A stretch of 64,000 nt of DNA. It comes from Isoetes taiwanensis. Taxonomy: Eukaryota > Streptophyta > Lycopodiopsida > Isoetales > Isoetaceae. A program made the position numbers and the translations under genes. The notes under the pieces are model-generated. The model saw only the letters and a program-made list of their open reading frames with translations. It did no database searches and was not told where the DNA came from. Location: NCBI GenBank assembly GCA_021234155.1, contig JAJEKV010000033.1, positions 9,023,641-9,087,640 of the forward strand, read 5' to 3'. Shown piece by piece: positions 1 to 12,119 of this stretch (the stretch's first letter is position 1; every line of letters starts with the position of its first letter).

Positions 1-901
1 TTTTCTCTGCCTTACCCGAGCCAATTCCAACAAGATAATTCTGTTATAGAGCCAATTCAATGGCATCCGCTACTTTTGAGACGTGAAATAAAGCCTTGTG
101 CAAAAAAAAATATTGTGTCTACTTGAGCAAATGTTTCCCTTTATCGCGCCTTCTGTACTTTGAGTTGTATTATCCTTCCCCCCCCAAAAAAAAAGGTCTT
201 ATGTGTTTGTGGCATATTCTAGGTATATGCCAAGATATGCCTGCAATATGCCAATAATTGCTCCAAACCTATTATCGATCAGAACTATCTCAGGGCCCTT
301 GTTCTTTGGGTAGCCACTCGAAAACAGGGCTAAACCAAAGGCTTGGTCTCGCTTTTAGATTTTGAGTCCGTGATTTAGTAGATAAACCCTAACCTAAGGT
401 GCTTGGTCCTCGCTTTAGATCTTGGGCCTGTGATTTAGTGGATGAAGAGCTTAAATAATACCCCATTTTTTTGGGCTCGAATATGGGAATGCATGCAGAT
501 TTGAAATCGATAGAATGTCCAAGAACAAAAGGAAAGAGTTTGCCTTCAAAACCAAGTCTGCAGGGATTTTTAACAAAGACAAGAGTAGACAGGCGGAACA
601 TTGCTTGCCGCAGAGTACATGAGCCTTTGATCTTGCTCATCTTATCCCGAAAGAACACATTCGGGCTATTTGAGTGATGAGGAGTTTGTATGCATAATTA
701 ACGAGGAATGAGATCCTCCGTAAGTAAATTTTTTGCCATTGTATCTGTGTTTTTTGCAATGGAAGTCGTGAGCAAGGACGATCTCAATAAAAAAAATAGT
801 AGAACGGGTAAAAACTGAACACCATATATACTTTAGGTGATACTCTTCACCATTCAGTAGTTTCAACAAATGTTTTTGTGCTTATTTTTGTACATACATA
901 G
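1..901. repeat. Intergenic stretch with two duplications
   Basis: No gene is recognised here. About 205-325 (starting TGGCATATTCTAGGTATATG) resembles 59367-59480, in the same orientation just upstream of the SnRK2 pseudogene, so a common flank has been duplicated about 59 kb apart. At 341-386 and 401-447 a unit of roughly 55 bp (GCTTGGT...TTTAGAT...GATTTAG) occurs twice in tandem. The small ORFs on both strands show no recognisable domain. Confidence 0.6.
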
Positions 902-1012
902 GCAGCTAAGCACACATTCATTGTAATATTGAGATATGTTTTTCAAACCGTTGCAAACTTATACATTGTGATGGAGTATTTAAATGGAGCTGACCTCTTC
1001 TATCATCTCAAG
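902..1012 (+). pseudogene. Orphan AGC-type protein kinase exon (fragment)
   Basis: One open frame reads HTFIVILRYVFQT, then LYIVMEYLNGADLFYHLK. This resembles kinase subdomains IV-V with the hinge of AGC kinases such as plant S6K (VQLRYSFQT...GGHLF). It is bounded by a plausible acceptor (ATAG at 899-901) and a GT donor (1013-1014), so it looks like a single internal exon. No neighbouring kinase exon was found: no glycine loop upstream, no HRD or DFG downstream before the LINE begins at 2464. It is either a fragment or part of a gene split by the large LINE/hAT insertion. The subfamily is uncertain. Confidence 0.45.
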
Positions 1013-1187
1013 GTACTTTTGACAACTTTTATTGAATGAAATAAAAATGATTTGCCATACAAGTCGAGATTTACTGGCAAATTCATGAGCCAATGTGTAG
1101 GTGATAAATGTCTTGTGTTGTAGAAACCAAACATTTTTTGGGGCATTTTTTTTGAAGGTTGATGCTTCATATATGATCTTGCTGATA

Positions 1188-2246
1188 TATTCTAGAATGG
1201 GACTCGCAAGAAACCAACAAACCGCCGAGATAGGCTTCTCATTCATCTCAGCAGATTTTCTACAATGGTGGACAGTGGGTAGCCGCACACATGCGAACTA
1301 CCCACGAAAAATAAAGGGAAAATCCAATTATATCATTTGGACCCCAAAACAAATACAATGCTAATAGATGAGTGGCTGATGTACCTGCCGAAAGCTTATC
1401 ACCGGGATTAAAAAACCCCGCCCTTTCGGGTTTTCGAGGAAAAACCCTAGTGATAAGCCTTCGGCAAGGGGCTTAGACAAACGTAAGGCATAGAATCACT
1501 CCCAAAACCCCCGCATGGAGAAGTCGAAACAGAAGACGCTCGCCAACCTGTCCCTGCACATCACCAACACAACAAACGAGAAAACATACCAGAGAATAGC
1601 ATCACCCAGCGGGTGGAAAAAAAGCATCACCCAGCGGGTGGAAAAACATGATAAACAGAACTTGTACAAAATATAATAAACAAAGAAGGGGAGGGTGGGT
1701 TCAAAGAGAATAAGGTATCGCCGAGAGAAGAGGAAGGCCGATGAGTCGTGGATGCGTAAATGCGCCTGAAATAGCTTAACTCCCAACCAAAACGGGCATG
1801 CGCCGCCCGCATGCATGATGACATGCATGCTCGCCCCATTCTAGAATGGCGATCCGATGGTTTTCGGATCGATGCGATTCTAGAATGGGACTCGCAAGAA
1901 ACCAACAAACCGCCGCCGACTACCGAGAGAACTTCCCGACAAACTAGGATCGAGGGACGAAGGTCCGGGGGACGAGGCCAAAGGCCGGAAAAGGATAGCA
2001 TGAAAGATACGTCAAATTGGCTAAGCCAGACAGGAAGAAGCCCCTCCCCTGCCTGGAAACAATTCAAAGAGAATAAGGTACTGCTGAGAGAAGAGGAAGC
2101 GCCGATGAGTCGTGGATGCGTAAATGCTTTGAAATAGCTTAACTCCCAACCAAAACGGGCATGCGTCTCCCGCATGCATGCATGACATGCATGCTCGTCC
2201 CATTCTAGAATGGTGATCCGATGGCTCGGGTCGATGCGATCCCATG
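1188..2246. repeat. Cluster of direct duplications
   Basis: A unit of about 180 bp at 1700-1878 recurs at 2063-2246 with scattered differences; both copies contain ATGAGTCGTGGATGCGTAAA and GCATGCATG-rich palindromic stretches. A 39-bp string beginning ATTCTAGAATGGGACTCGC is at 1191-1229 and again at 1878-1916. A short unit, AGCATCACCCAGCGGGTGG, is doubled at about 1599-1645. ORFs across it are mirrored in the copies and show no domain. Confidence 0.75.
1386..1466. repeat. Short palindrome, MITE-like
   Basis: The outer arms TGCCGAAAGCTTATCAC and GTGATAAGCCTTCGGCA are inverted copies with one mismatch or indel. About 45 bases rich in AAACCC/GGGTTT lie between them. It resembles a very small inverted-repeat element. 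No target duplication is obvious. Confidence 0.6.
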
Positions 2247-2460
2247 CTGTAGTGCTTAGTTTGTCTTTGTGTATTAAAGGTATTCATTATTTTATTGACT
2301 TTATTATTTTGTTCTACCTTCACTGTAAAGGATAAAGGCGATGTAGCTGGCTTCAGAATCATCTTGCTAGGGACGTGGTGGATAGCTACCAGCAAAGGAC
2401 GGTTCGTTTTAAAAATGTATATTTTTCTGTGTAATATGTACATGATAGATGTGCAAATGT

Positions 2461-2462
<2 letters not shown>

Positions 2463-2491
<29 letters not shown>
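2463..2491 (-). repeat. Poly(A) tail of the LINE (29 T on the + strand)
   Basis: An uninterrupted run of 29 T follows the target duplication directly. It is the poly(A) tail of the minus-strand LINE and fixes its 3' end. Confidence 0.9.
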
Positions 2492-3724
2492 GTAGAAACG
2501 GCAGAAGTATTATATTACATGTAATACATGGTAATACAAAAGGACAGAGCAAAGCTCTGTTATAGTAGCCATAATATCAAAAATGGCCGGTCACTCCAAA
2601 GGAGGAAAATTTAACAGAAACAAACACTGTTTAAAAGTTTTTAAAACCGTAAAAGGACCATAATCTAGATATTGATCATGAAAATTAGAAATTAAGAAGT
2701 TCGTCGATAGCAGATGTGATCTTAGCAGATGTGTCCTTAGTCTTCCCTTACTCCGTCCAGAGTAATTATAGCAAAAGCATGATCTGTATGCTTGAAGAGC
2801 AGATCATCCAACTCAATTGCTCCATATGCTGCCCCATCCAGAATATAAAGGATCCACGACTCACGCGCTCCCTCGACTATGCCAAGTTTTTCTTCAAAGA
2901 AAGGTTTCAGCTCTTGTTTAAAGCGCCATATCAAAGATCCCGCAGAATCTTCTTGAGTGTCGGATCATAATTGTCTGTTTTGACCCGCAGAAGAGCTTCC
3001 GTAACCTCCCCGATGAGACATGGGCCTTGTATCTTAGGGACCTCCCTTGCATGCCCTCCTTCATGATGTTTCCCACGGATAATCTGTTTCCATCATCATA
3101 CAAATTGTTAAAGTAAGAAGTAAAGTAAGAATAGAACCCCCGGAAGGAGCTTCCAATGTGTCCCAATTCCTGTCATAATTGGAACCTTTACTTAATCAGG
3201 AGCCATGGCAAAGATCCGCCAGCGATTCTAATTGTAATGTTGATTTGAGAAAATTCAAACTGGGTTGGAGTGGTTGATAGCAACATTATTTTCGTGTTTT
3301 CGGATCACCCAAAGACAAAGAGATCTAAGTGTATCCAAGAATGGGGAGCTGTTTGCAATGAAGCAAAAAGGTCGGACTCATTAATTGGAGTGACTCCTAT
3401 ATAGGGTCTAATCCAATTCAAAAAGGAGAAAGCCAGGACGGATGAAGATATGGCTTGATGATTCAATCTGCCACGACCTAAAGGGCACCTATCCGAGATC
3501 GGGTCATTATATTTGGCCCTATAGGCATTGCATTTAAGGCTTCGTTGAAGTAGCCATCAAAAAAAGGGTAATTTTTTAGCACATTGTAATTTCCATCCCT
3601 TTCGATGACTCGAATAGCTTCACTATCCGGACAATCCCATTGTTCAGCTACTTTAGTGCCCCCGTGAACTCAACAATATTGAATATATTCGGACACTTTG
3701 TATCCCTTTCCTTCAAGAACCCAA
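2492..3724 (-). pseudogene. LINE 3' untranslated region and ORF2 C-terminal remnant
   Basis: This stretch lies between the RT remnant and the poly(A) tail. Several short minus-strand frames (2737-2934, 2918-3166 and around 3250-3450) look like the broken C-terminal part of ORF2, where plant L1 elements carry a zinc-binding RT-associated domain. None retains enough motif to name. The last 240 bases before the tail look like 3' UTR. Confidence 0.5.
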
Positions 3725-5787
3725 TTACGTTGGTCTGCTTTCAACATCCCGTCCTCTTTGATGTCTGGGTGAGTGTGTTGTAAATATTCCCATTACAGTT
3801 GGAATCTTGTACAATTGCGTAGATTTCTGCCATGTTTTCCAATTATCCCTCTCGATCATGTCGCCAATCGTGTATAATCCTTTACTTGTCCATTCTTTAT
3901 ACTTTCTTGGATGTTTCAATGCTAGACATCCCTCCTCCTCAGCTGTGAGGTTTTGGTGCCAAAAGAAATTAAACTCTTGTGAAACACTCTCCATAGGAAG
4001 GGCTCTGAAGCAGACAGATGCTTTATTCCATGCTTGAATGATTCTCCTCATGATATTGGAAGTGCCACTGCTTGGGTTGAGTTGATAAAATGCAGAGTCA
4101 GGCAACTGGTGAGGAGTAGAAGGGCTCCCTACTAATGAGGTTTTTCCAATCCAATATTTAATAAGATGAAGTGCAGGGGACTTTGAGGATGACATTAAAG
4201 ACCTCCATACCTGTTTAGCTGCCAGTACCTGTGCTTGTAAAAAGAGATCCTTGCATCCAAGGCCTCCCTTCTTCCTGGGTAGTGTCAGGTTTTGCCATCC
4301 AACCATATGGGAGCCTTGCCAGATGAAATCCTTCATAATTATCTCCAGCTCCTTATAGGTTTTCTTATCTGCAATTATAGCAGAGGAAAAGTATACATGG
4401 GAGCTAGCAATGACACTATTAATGATCTCTACTCTACCAGCCATAGAGAGAGTTTTGGGGTACATTTGTAATTTCTTTTTTATTTTTGTGACTATTGGCT
4501 CCCAAAGACCATGTAAACTCATATTTAGGGCCAAAGGCAGTCCTAAGAGTTTGGTAGCACAATGAAATCCACAAACTTTAATCCCTTCAATGTAGTCATC
4601 CATACTGTCAGAAATTATTGCACATTTATCCTTGTTCAGCAATACACCAGATGCCTTTCCAAACCCCTCCATTGCCAAGAGGGAAGTTTTGATATGATCA
4701 CCTTGTCTTTTTAAAAACACAAATGTGTCATCGCATATTGCATGGCCGAGGGGACTCACATGTATCCTCGGAAGCTCAAGGCAACTAATTTTATCATTTT
4801 GTTGCAATTTGAAAATAGTTCTAGTCACCATCTCGCTACTATTAAAAAGATAGGGGCAAGGGGACAGCCCTGTCTAACTCCTCTTTTACATTCAAAGAAT
4901 GGAGATGGGGAACCATTGACCAACACTGCTGAACTCCCTGTGACATTCAACCCAGCAACCTTTTTGATTACTGCCTCTGAAAATCCCATTTGAGACATTG
5001 CTCTGTATAAGAAATTCCAATCAATGGTATCATAGGCTCTTTTGAAATCCAACTTTAGTAGCACACAATTCTGATTTGTGGCTCTATTCCAGTGAAGCCC
5101 TTCATATGCACCAATGAAGTTATCGAGAATACTTCTGCCTGGTAAGAAGCCAGATTGGACTGGGCTTATCTTTGTTTGCAGAATATTCTTAAGCCTATTG
5201 GCAAAGATCTTGGCTATAATTTTGTATGACACATTAGTCAATGATATTGGTCTCCAGTCCGAGAAGGTAGCAGGCTTATCCACTTTTGGAACTAAGGCAA
5301 TGAGTCCAGCATTAATAGCTGGGTGAAGCTTTTCAGCCTGCCATGCACCTTGTATAAATGTTGTAAGATCTTTGGACATTATGCTCCAAAAGTGTTCATA
5401 AAACTCAGGGGGTAAGCCATCTGGCCCTGGGCTTTTCCCATGTGCCATACTTCTCACAGTTTCCAGAATTTCATTCTCCATTGGGATAGCCATAAGTTGA
5501 TCTTCTTCAACCGGGTAAATCTTTGGGACCAAGAGAATTAAAAAATCTCGACATGCTTTCACTATCCATGTCTTTTTGCAAAGCAAAAAGATCTTTATAT
5601 TTGCTATGGAATAAATGTAGTATGTCCTCCCGCTTAGATATTTCCCGTTGATTATCTCATTATTGAAACAATCCCATTGTTCAATATCCCGCTTCTTAGC
5701 AAGTCCGGAAGAAAAACTTGAGCTACAAGTCATCCATGAAGTTAATATACAAGCTTCTACTCTTGATTGCCAAACTCTTAGCCTCAT
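3725..5787 (-). pseudogene. LINE ORF2 reverse transcriptase, frameshifted
   Basis: The upstream half (5787-4825) holds the classic plant L1 RT blocks: HGKSPGPDGLPPEFY, WRPISLTNVSYKI, QSGFLPGRSILDN, LKLDFKRAYDTIDW and KRGVRQGCPLAP. The downstream half (4831-3725) continues in another frame with HAICDDTFVFLK, AGRVEIINSVI and KKGGLGCKDL. The shift falls at about 4855, where one base is missing. The catalytic box that is normally F/YADD reads ICDD: both aspartates remain but the two preceding residues changed. Function: reverse transcription at the target site. Confidence 0.9.
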
Positions 5788-6451
5788 GTTCTTCTATTAA
5801 CTTAACTTTCCTTTCCAAAATTTCTTCCCTTTGTTGAAGAGCCACATCATTTTTGTCAAGAAAAAGTTTTTGTCTAACTTCTTTCATTTCTAAGTAGATC
5901 TCTGATTTTTCCCTGTTTCTTCCTCTGGTTCCATTGTTTACCCCAATCGTTTTTATCCAATTTTTATCCGCTTACATTTCATGACAAACTCTTTCATTGA
6001 TCCACTTCGATTTATAGCTTTCAAGGAGTCAGTAATATGCGGTAAAATCATCATGTAAGGCTTTGTTGCTCAATAAACTGTTATTGAACTTAAATGGGAT
6101 GTCGAGGGATTATTTTGAGGTATCTTTCCAAAGGTCTAATATCCGGGGATAGTGATCCGAAATGGAATTATCGCAGTCATTACTTATAGTCAAGTTGTCC
6201 AAAACTTTGTTAAGGAGGATATGTTCGTAGTATCTATCAAGAAGACAATACACTCTGTCCAATCCTTTCCTTTTATTACTCCAAGAAAAGCATTTGAGGA
6301 TGATGGGGCATGATACACAAATCGTGGATCGCCTTTTATCCCATTGGAACCTTTCTCCCCTTGTCATGTTCAATTTTTACCCGCCTTCGATCCCATGAGG
6401 GGGGTGTTGTTAAAATCCCCACTCAAGATCCAATTATTGACATTTTGTCTC
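5788..6451 (-). pseudogene. LINE ORF2 linker between endonuclease and RT
   Basis: Minus-strand remnants connect the endonuclease and RT. The piece at 6373-6110 contains DRYYEHILLNKVLDNLTISN, then NSISDHYPRILDL, matching the end of an AP-type endonuclease domain (S-DHxP block). Multiple stops separate it from both neighbours. Confidence 0.65.
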
Positions 6452-6829
6452 TCAGAACCAATCACACATTTCCAACCATTGTTTTTCTTTTTCAGGGGCG
6501 CTTGAGGCATAGACATTGATGATGCCTACCGCCTCTTTTTCGATTTCCAGAAACACAACCTGCCACCGCCCCGAGGGATGTGAGAAGAAGTCTATTTTTT
6601 TTAACCCTTTCCAAGCAATGCATATACCCCCTTTGGTACCATCTGCTGGGGCCCATATAGAATCCCCATTTGGAAAAATCCAGTTACCTAGATTTGATGC
6701 TTCAAAGGATGGAAGCCTGTGTTCTTGAAGGAGGATTATATCTGCTTTGATCTCCCTAATGGCAATTAGAGCCCTCTTTCTTTTCAAAGGACCCTTAATA
6801 CCTCTCATATTCCAAGAAACAATCTTCAT
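6452..6829 (-). pseudogene. LINE ORF2 apurinic-type endonuclease, N-terminal part
   Basis: It opens MKIVSWNMRGIKGPLKR, the hallmark start of plant L1 ORF2. Then come LLQEHRLPS (the catalytic Glu block), GGICIAWKG and INVYASSAP. The AP endonuclease nicks target DNA for target-primed reverse transcription. The frame ends prematurely after about 125 residues; its C-terminal blocks continue, broken, at 6373-6110. Confidence 0.88.
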
Positions 6830-6865
6830 TGGGATTTGGAGCTCCTAGTGATGTGCCCTTGCTCC

Positions 6866-8370
6866 CTAGGAGTGTAGACCTTCTTCTTCTTTTTTTGTAG
6901 CATGTGGGAGAGGGGTGACACAGGACTGATCACTGAGTTCTTTAGGGTCCTTATCATCATCTTCCTCATCATCCCAGAATTTTCCAGCCAATCGAGATGA
7001 GGGATCCCTCGCCTTTAATCGGGCAAACCGGTGTCTTGAAGACTTTGATTCTACATCTCTCTCTCGCAAGAGGACTTGTAGATTTCCCGCCTCGCTCCAC
7101 GAGAAAGTTCCCTCGGCCAACTAGAGTAACAAGTTGACCAGGTTGGGCTTATAGGTCTACTACTATGAGGAGAGTCACACCAGTTGTTTGGAGTTACTGG
7201 ACCTTTGATTACTTTTCGGTTCCTTGGTTCTTTGGGTCAGCTTTTTGAAAATCTTGTCCAGAAGGGCTTATAGGTCTCCTGACCTGTTCACAAGTTCCCT
7301 GGCCACCTGACTCCAACTGGCCAGCTGGACTTATAGGTCTACTTTTGTGAACAGATTCAGTTTCCTGGCCTTTTGAGGTGATACAATCATTTCCCTGCTG
7401 ATTTAGTTGGGACTGAACCTCCAATTGAGCTGGCATCTTTGGGAGGGCAGCTGGTATGTCCACCTCTCCATCTTTAGTGATATCCATAGTGATGCTTGTG
7501 CCCAGATTACCTATTTCTTTGGGAAACAGCTCCAAAATAGGAAGTGGGGAGTCATTGACACAATCCGTTTGAGATAAGAAAAGAGGACCCCTTGGCGAAG
7601 CTAGGTTCTCCTTTCTCTTTGTATTCGTCAACTCCTCGGAAGATGAATAGCTTAATTCAAGTGTGCCAAAGGCTCCCTAATCACGAGGGCTGCTTCCTTG
7701 CCTTTAGCTGTCGGATTATTTAAGACCTTAACCTTGAAAGAGTCCTCCCTGAACTGCACTTTTTTCTTCCACTCCGTCTTCAATTTCTTTTCATTATTTT
7801 TTCCAGATTCTATTTTTGCTTTTTCTTTCTCCTTCTCTTCTCTGATTCTTTGCCTTCTCCTTCTTCTTTTTTCGCTACCATTTTTATTTTGTCTCTCCAT
7901 TCTTCCCTTATTTGGAGTGATCCAAATTTCTTCCTTCTCGCTTCTCAAAGATCCGGTTCGTTGAGCAAGGTCTTGGCTTCCCCGAGCCCCTTGCACACCC
8001 TCCCTCCATGCAATCTTAGTCCACAGAAGCCGAAAGCATGGTGGGGCAATCCCCGCCATGCAAGTTTTAGTGTTTTGGGATTACCAAAGTAATCCACAAA
8101 GTTTATCACATCCGGATCGGCTTAAGGAGATCAACTGCGCCCAAACCTTTGGGGCCTTATCTGAAAGCAATTTCCCGCCTAATAATATTCCCCTGTTTCT
8201 TTGAAGAGAGTTAACAGGGACCTGTTTGCTCCAAAGACATGGGGTTTAGTCTCACGAGAGGGAAGTCCGGTAGGGTGAAAGAGTCTCAAAAGTTTTGTGG
8301 ATCAAGGATGGGGACCATTTTGGAAAAAAAAAACCGAGTGTTGGCTTTGGATATGGTTCCCCTGTTTTTA
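6866..8370 (-). pseudogene. LINE ORF1, C-terminal two thirds (broken)
   Basis: The minus-strand frames at 8059-7652 and 7631-7209 are lysine/arginine/glutamate-rich (SEKRRRRRQRIREEKEKEK) and then serine/proline-rich with a repeated phrase (RPISPAGQ, RRPISPSGQ). This is typical of the nucleic-acid-binding ORF1 protein of plant L1 elements. At about 8000-8100, a stretch with WRGLPHHAFGF in another frame may be the DUF4283-like region. Stops and shifts break it. At 8370 the frame is cut by the hAT insertion and resumes at 18764. Confidence 0.7.
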
Positions 8371-8388
8371 GGCGGGGATAGGTTCAAT
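8371..8388. repeat. Left terminal inverted repeat of the hAT-like element
   Basis: GGCGGGGATAGGTTCAAT pairs with ATAGAACCTATCCCC near 18742-18756. The exact first base is uncertain because the flank CCCCTGTTTTTAGG itself partly mirrors the right flank. Confidence 0.7.
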
Positions 8389-8429
8389 CTGCACGCTTTA
8401 TACGTAATAATTATGAATTGAATGATACG

Positions 8430-8760
8430 GCACAAATTTGCCGTATAAAACGCAAAAAATACGGCGGAAAACAATTCCGGCGTCAGAAAATTTTCGCGTA
8501 CGCGAAAGCAACAAAACCGCCAGACGCTGAAAAATTTTCGCGACGCTGAAGATTACAGATTCGATTTGACGCCGAAAACTATTTTTCGCGCGACGCGAAA
8601 ACGACGCTACCGCTGCACGCGAATTTTTTCGCGTGCACGACGTTAAGAGTTTTTCGCGACGCGAAATAATTTGAACTTCTCGCACGCGAAACATATTTTG
8701 GCGTACCTAAAATATTTTCAAGCGACGCTGTTTTGTTCCTTTTCGCACGCCAAAAAATTT
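8430..8760. promoter_or_regulatory. Left subterminal motif cluster of the hAT-like element
   Basis: A GC-richer block in AT-rich DNA. It contains many CGCGACGC, GACGCTGAA, GACGCGAAA and TTTTCGCG words spaced 15-40 bases apart. A matching block, mostly as CAGACGC, lies at 18340-18640 near the other end. Such repeated subterminal words are the usual transposase-binding sites of hAT elements. The binding role is inference. Confidence 0.6.
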
Positions 8761-9189
8761 TTCTAAACTGCTTTGCCCGATTTACTAAGCAAAAATATTT
8801 GCGCCTAATCGCTTGACCTGTTTTGTGGCAATCGCTAATAGTATATATAAGAAAAACGTGATTAGCCCTAGAATTCACCTCGAACGTTGACCGCCAGGTT
8901 GAGTCAAAATACTCCTTGGGAAACGGTTTGCCTTTGAGGTGTCGTTTTTCGAGTCACAGCCTGACGTTGGATACTGGAACGTGAGTTTACTCCGTCCCAG
9001 TGGTTTCCAGCCTTGGGTTGGCATCTGCTTCCATAGAATATCCTATAGGGTCCCGTCCAACCCCCTTGATTTCAAGAGATTTAACGCCGACGTAACATAT
9101 GCATTGTGAGCTTGCTCCTTTGCATATATACGCCTTCCTTTAGTTCGCGGTAATCAAGGAGTCGATTAAGAGACATTGTCGGGTCCGAG

Positions 9190-11532
9190 CAATGGTGGCT
9201 ACCGGTCATGCATCTACCGGAGGTGCAGTACGGGTCATGCATCTACCTCTAGAGGTGCGAGGGATCGGTGGTCGTGCGGGTAGGCTTACGGGACCGCAAC
9301 TCGCACATGGTCGCAGATCGGAGTTGCGGGTCGGAAAAGAGGCCCAGAATGGGAGTTTGTGAAAGAGTTTGGCGCAAATGAGTGGGAATGTGTGTTTTGT
9401 GGATACACATCGGTAAATGGTTCTGCAACAAGAATTCGAGCTCACATCTTACGTGAACGAGACGTCGGTGTCGCGAACTTGTACCGTGATCTGGCCGACT
9501 TATGAAAGGATGCCATCGAGAGATTGTCTCGACCGATGGGATAATTAAAAACTAAGAATAATATGAGAAAAGACGAAGTTACTTAATACTCAAGAGCAGG
9601 GCCGCGTAAGGCATTTAAGATAACTATACCACCCTGGGACAAAGATACCGATCGTGAGGGCGGACTAGGGTCAATAGGTACAAGCACCGGAGAGAAGAGA
9701 ATGATAGAGACAATTGAAATAGTGGAAAGACAGACGGCAACAGAGGGTTGATCATTGCTTAACATCGAGCAATTGAAGAAGACACAACTCAAGGTTGTAG
9801 AGGCATTTTATATGTCGGGTCGCTCCACATATTCGAGCATAAAGCAATGAAAGAAGCCTTCCAAGAAGTTGCCAAAGCAGACCGGCTTTTAGACCGCCTT
9901 CATACAAGCATGCCAACAATAAGATGGTTGATGAAATACATGGAAAAATGGTTGAGAGGGTGGAGATGAAGTTGTGTCGTAGGACAAGCGCCGCCAGCTT
10001 CATTAGTGATCGATGGTTGGAGCAATGTAAACAAGGACCATCTTATTAATTTCATGATCGTATCCGTGGGGTGAAGTATTTTGAAAACCGTGAGAAACCA
10101 AAACTGACCAAGTGACCGGAGATTGGATTTTTCGTAAAACAAAGGCCGCGGATAGAGAGTTTTGGACCAAGAGAATATTTCAAGTTGTAATGGATAACGC
10201 TGCCTAATTGCAAGCTAGCGGGTCAATTATCGAGGCCGAATTTCCGTGGTTGCATGCTACTAGTTGCCAATGCCATTGCTCGAACCTATTGCCGGAAGGA
10301 CCGGTTCTCACAAAGACACGCGGGTTCAAAGATCCCATTCGTAAAGCCGCGTCGGCTTGTAAAATTCATCACAAAGAAGCCGACAATTTATGCCATTTAC
10401 AAGTCATTGCGTCGAGTAAGAGCCTAGCACTCATGAATCCCGGGCAAAACTCGGTTTGGTTCCAATTATATCCGTCTTGAAAGAGTGCTGAAGTGTCGTG
10501 GATTGGATTATCTCAACCTTTAATCATACGTAGTTTTTGATTGGGAAAGAAGGCGAAGGGAAAAATGCCGCCAAACACCGACAAAGAAGTCGCCGCCCTT
10601 CGAGAAATGCTTGGGCGGGAGACATTTTGGAAAGGTAAAAAATGTTGTGAGGTGCATGCAACCCGCTTGTCATGCCATCAAAACCCTTGATTCTTGAAGG
10701 CAAGTTAATCGGAAAGGTCCGGAGGTGTTGGCACTCCATTCAATCCTTTCTAGAACGTGATGGTCCCAATGCGCCATTTGACAATGCTAAGCGCCAAGCA
10801 AAGACTACTCGAGAGACTTCAATGAACGATGGAAGAAGTCATACAAGTTGATCTTCATGGCGCCGCAAGCATGCCTTAGACCCACACAACAACCGACATA
10901 TATGGACCAGCATACGATAAAGAAGTGATGGGGTCGTTGAAGAAGGTTGCAAAAATGTTCTATCCCAACAGCTGGGACTACAAGCTTTTCATTGCCGAAG
11001 TTAATCAATACCGTAACCCGAAAGTGGAAGGTGGCAGATGAAGAGCTTCACGACGACCGGAGAGTCATAAGAAGGAACCAAATATGGAATCATATGCATG
11101 GTGGCAAGCCCATGGGCAAGTTATCGATACCTTGCGTGCAATTGCAATGACTATCCTCTCTTTGGTATCTTCCAATAGTGCAAGTGAGAGGAATTGGAGT
11201 GCCTATAAGTACATACACGTGTCTCCCCGCAATCGCTTTGCTACATAAGAAGGCGACAAACTTGTATACAACTTCTCAAACCGGGCGGCTATTGAATCAG
11301 AATGCTGGTACATCCGCAATCGATAAGCTACGTTTCCTTTCATGGATGCGATTCGGTGGAAGAGGACAGCTTCAAGACAAGTGAGGACGAGATGCTTGCA
11401 ATAAATGCCGCAAGCCATGTTGATGAAGACATTCAATGTACCCACTTCGCTGATGACGAAGATGATATAGACCAAGCCATATTCTCGCACGGATCACCGA
11501 CAAATGAGGATACCGAGGAGTCCGATACGTAA
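9190..11532 (+). pseudogene. hAT-superfamily transposase (decayed)
   Basis: Domains appear in the normal order but in shifting frames. A BED-type zinc finger is at 9350-9450 (WEFVKEFG, CVFC at 9389-9400, then RIRAHIL). A DUF659-like core follows: SLVIDGWSNVNKDHL at about 9995-10045, then EAEFPWLHATSC at about 10230-10265. The C-terminal hAT dimerisation block is at about 11096-11245 (WWQAHG, LVSSNSASERNWS). An acidic tail, GSPTNEDTEESDT, ends at 11532. Together these identify a DUF659/BED hAT transposase, a cut-and-paste nuclease acting on the element ends. Many stops and frameshifts mean it cannot work. Confidence 0.88.
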
Positions 11533-12119
11533 AGGCCGTGTTCGAGCAATGCGATTGATGACGGATCGGCTTTACGGATCCAACGGACTCACCTTTTGCG
11601 CTTTTACCTTGACAAACAGAGAACGGGCTAGGAAAACACGCCTCGAGGACGTTTCACTAAAGGAAAGGGTCATCTGAGGTTGAACCTAGGTTCCCAAAGA
11701 AGAAGAGGATGGAACCGCAAATGATGAAATCGATGAAGAAGGCGCTGCCTAGAAAAATGATGTGATGAGTATCTTCAGTGTAATTGGTCTTGAGGATTTT
11801 CATACTATTGTAACCGTCCCTGGCACTATTAATAGAAAAGAAGTTTTTGGTTATAATATTTTGTCACAAATGTTTCGTTAATGTATGATAGTTCTTTCTA
11901 TGTTTCTTTCTATGTTTCTTTCATGTGTAACCGATGCCTCGAAAACCTTCGTTGGATCAGACCCGTCCTCGACCTCCGTTGTTGCTTGCCTCTTCGCATG
12001 CGCGTAATCTTGCTGATGAGAAGTAATCTCACGCATGCGAAGGGGCCAAAACCTCGGACCAGCTCTAATTTTAATCGATCCATCGAAGGTTCACAAGGTA
12101 CTTCGGTACCCAAGTCGGG
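11533..12119. other. Sequence downstream of the hAT transposase
   Basis: Probably the transposase 3' UTR plus spacer. A short string, TCTTTCTATGTTTCTTTC, shows a 10-12 bp tandem repeat at about 11890-11920. No coding domain is recognised in any frame. Confidence 0.4.
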
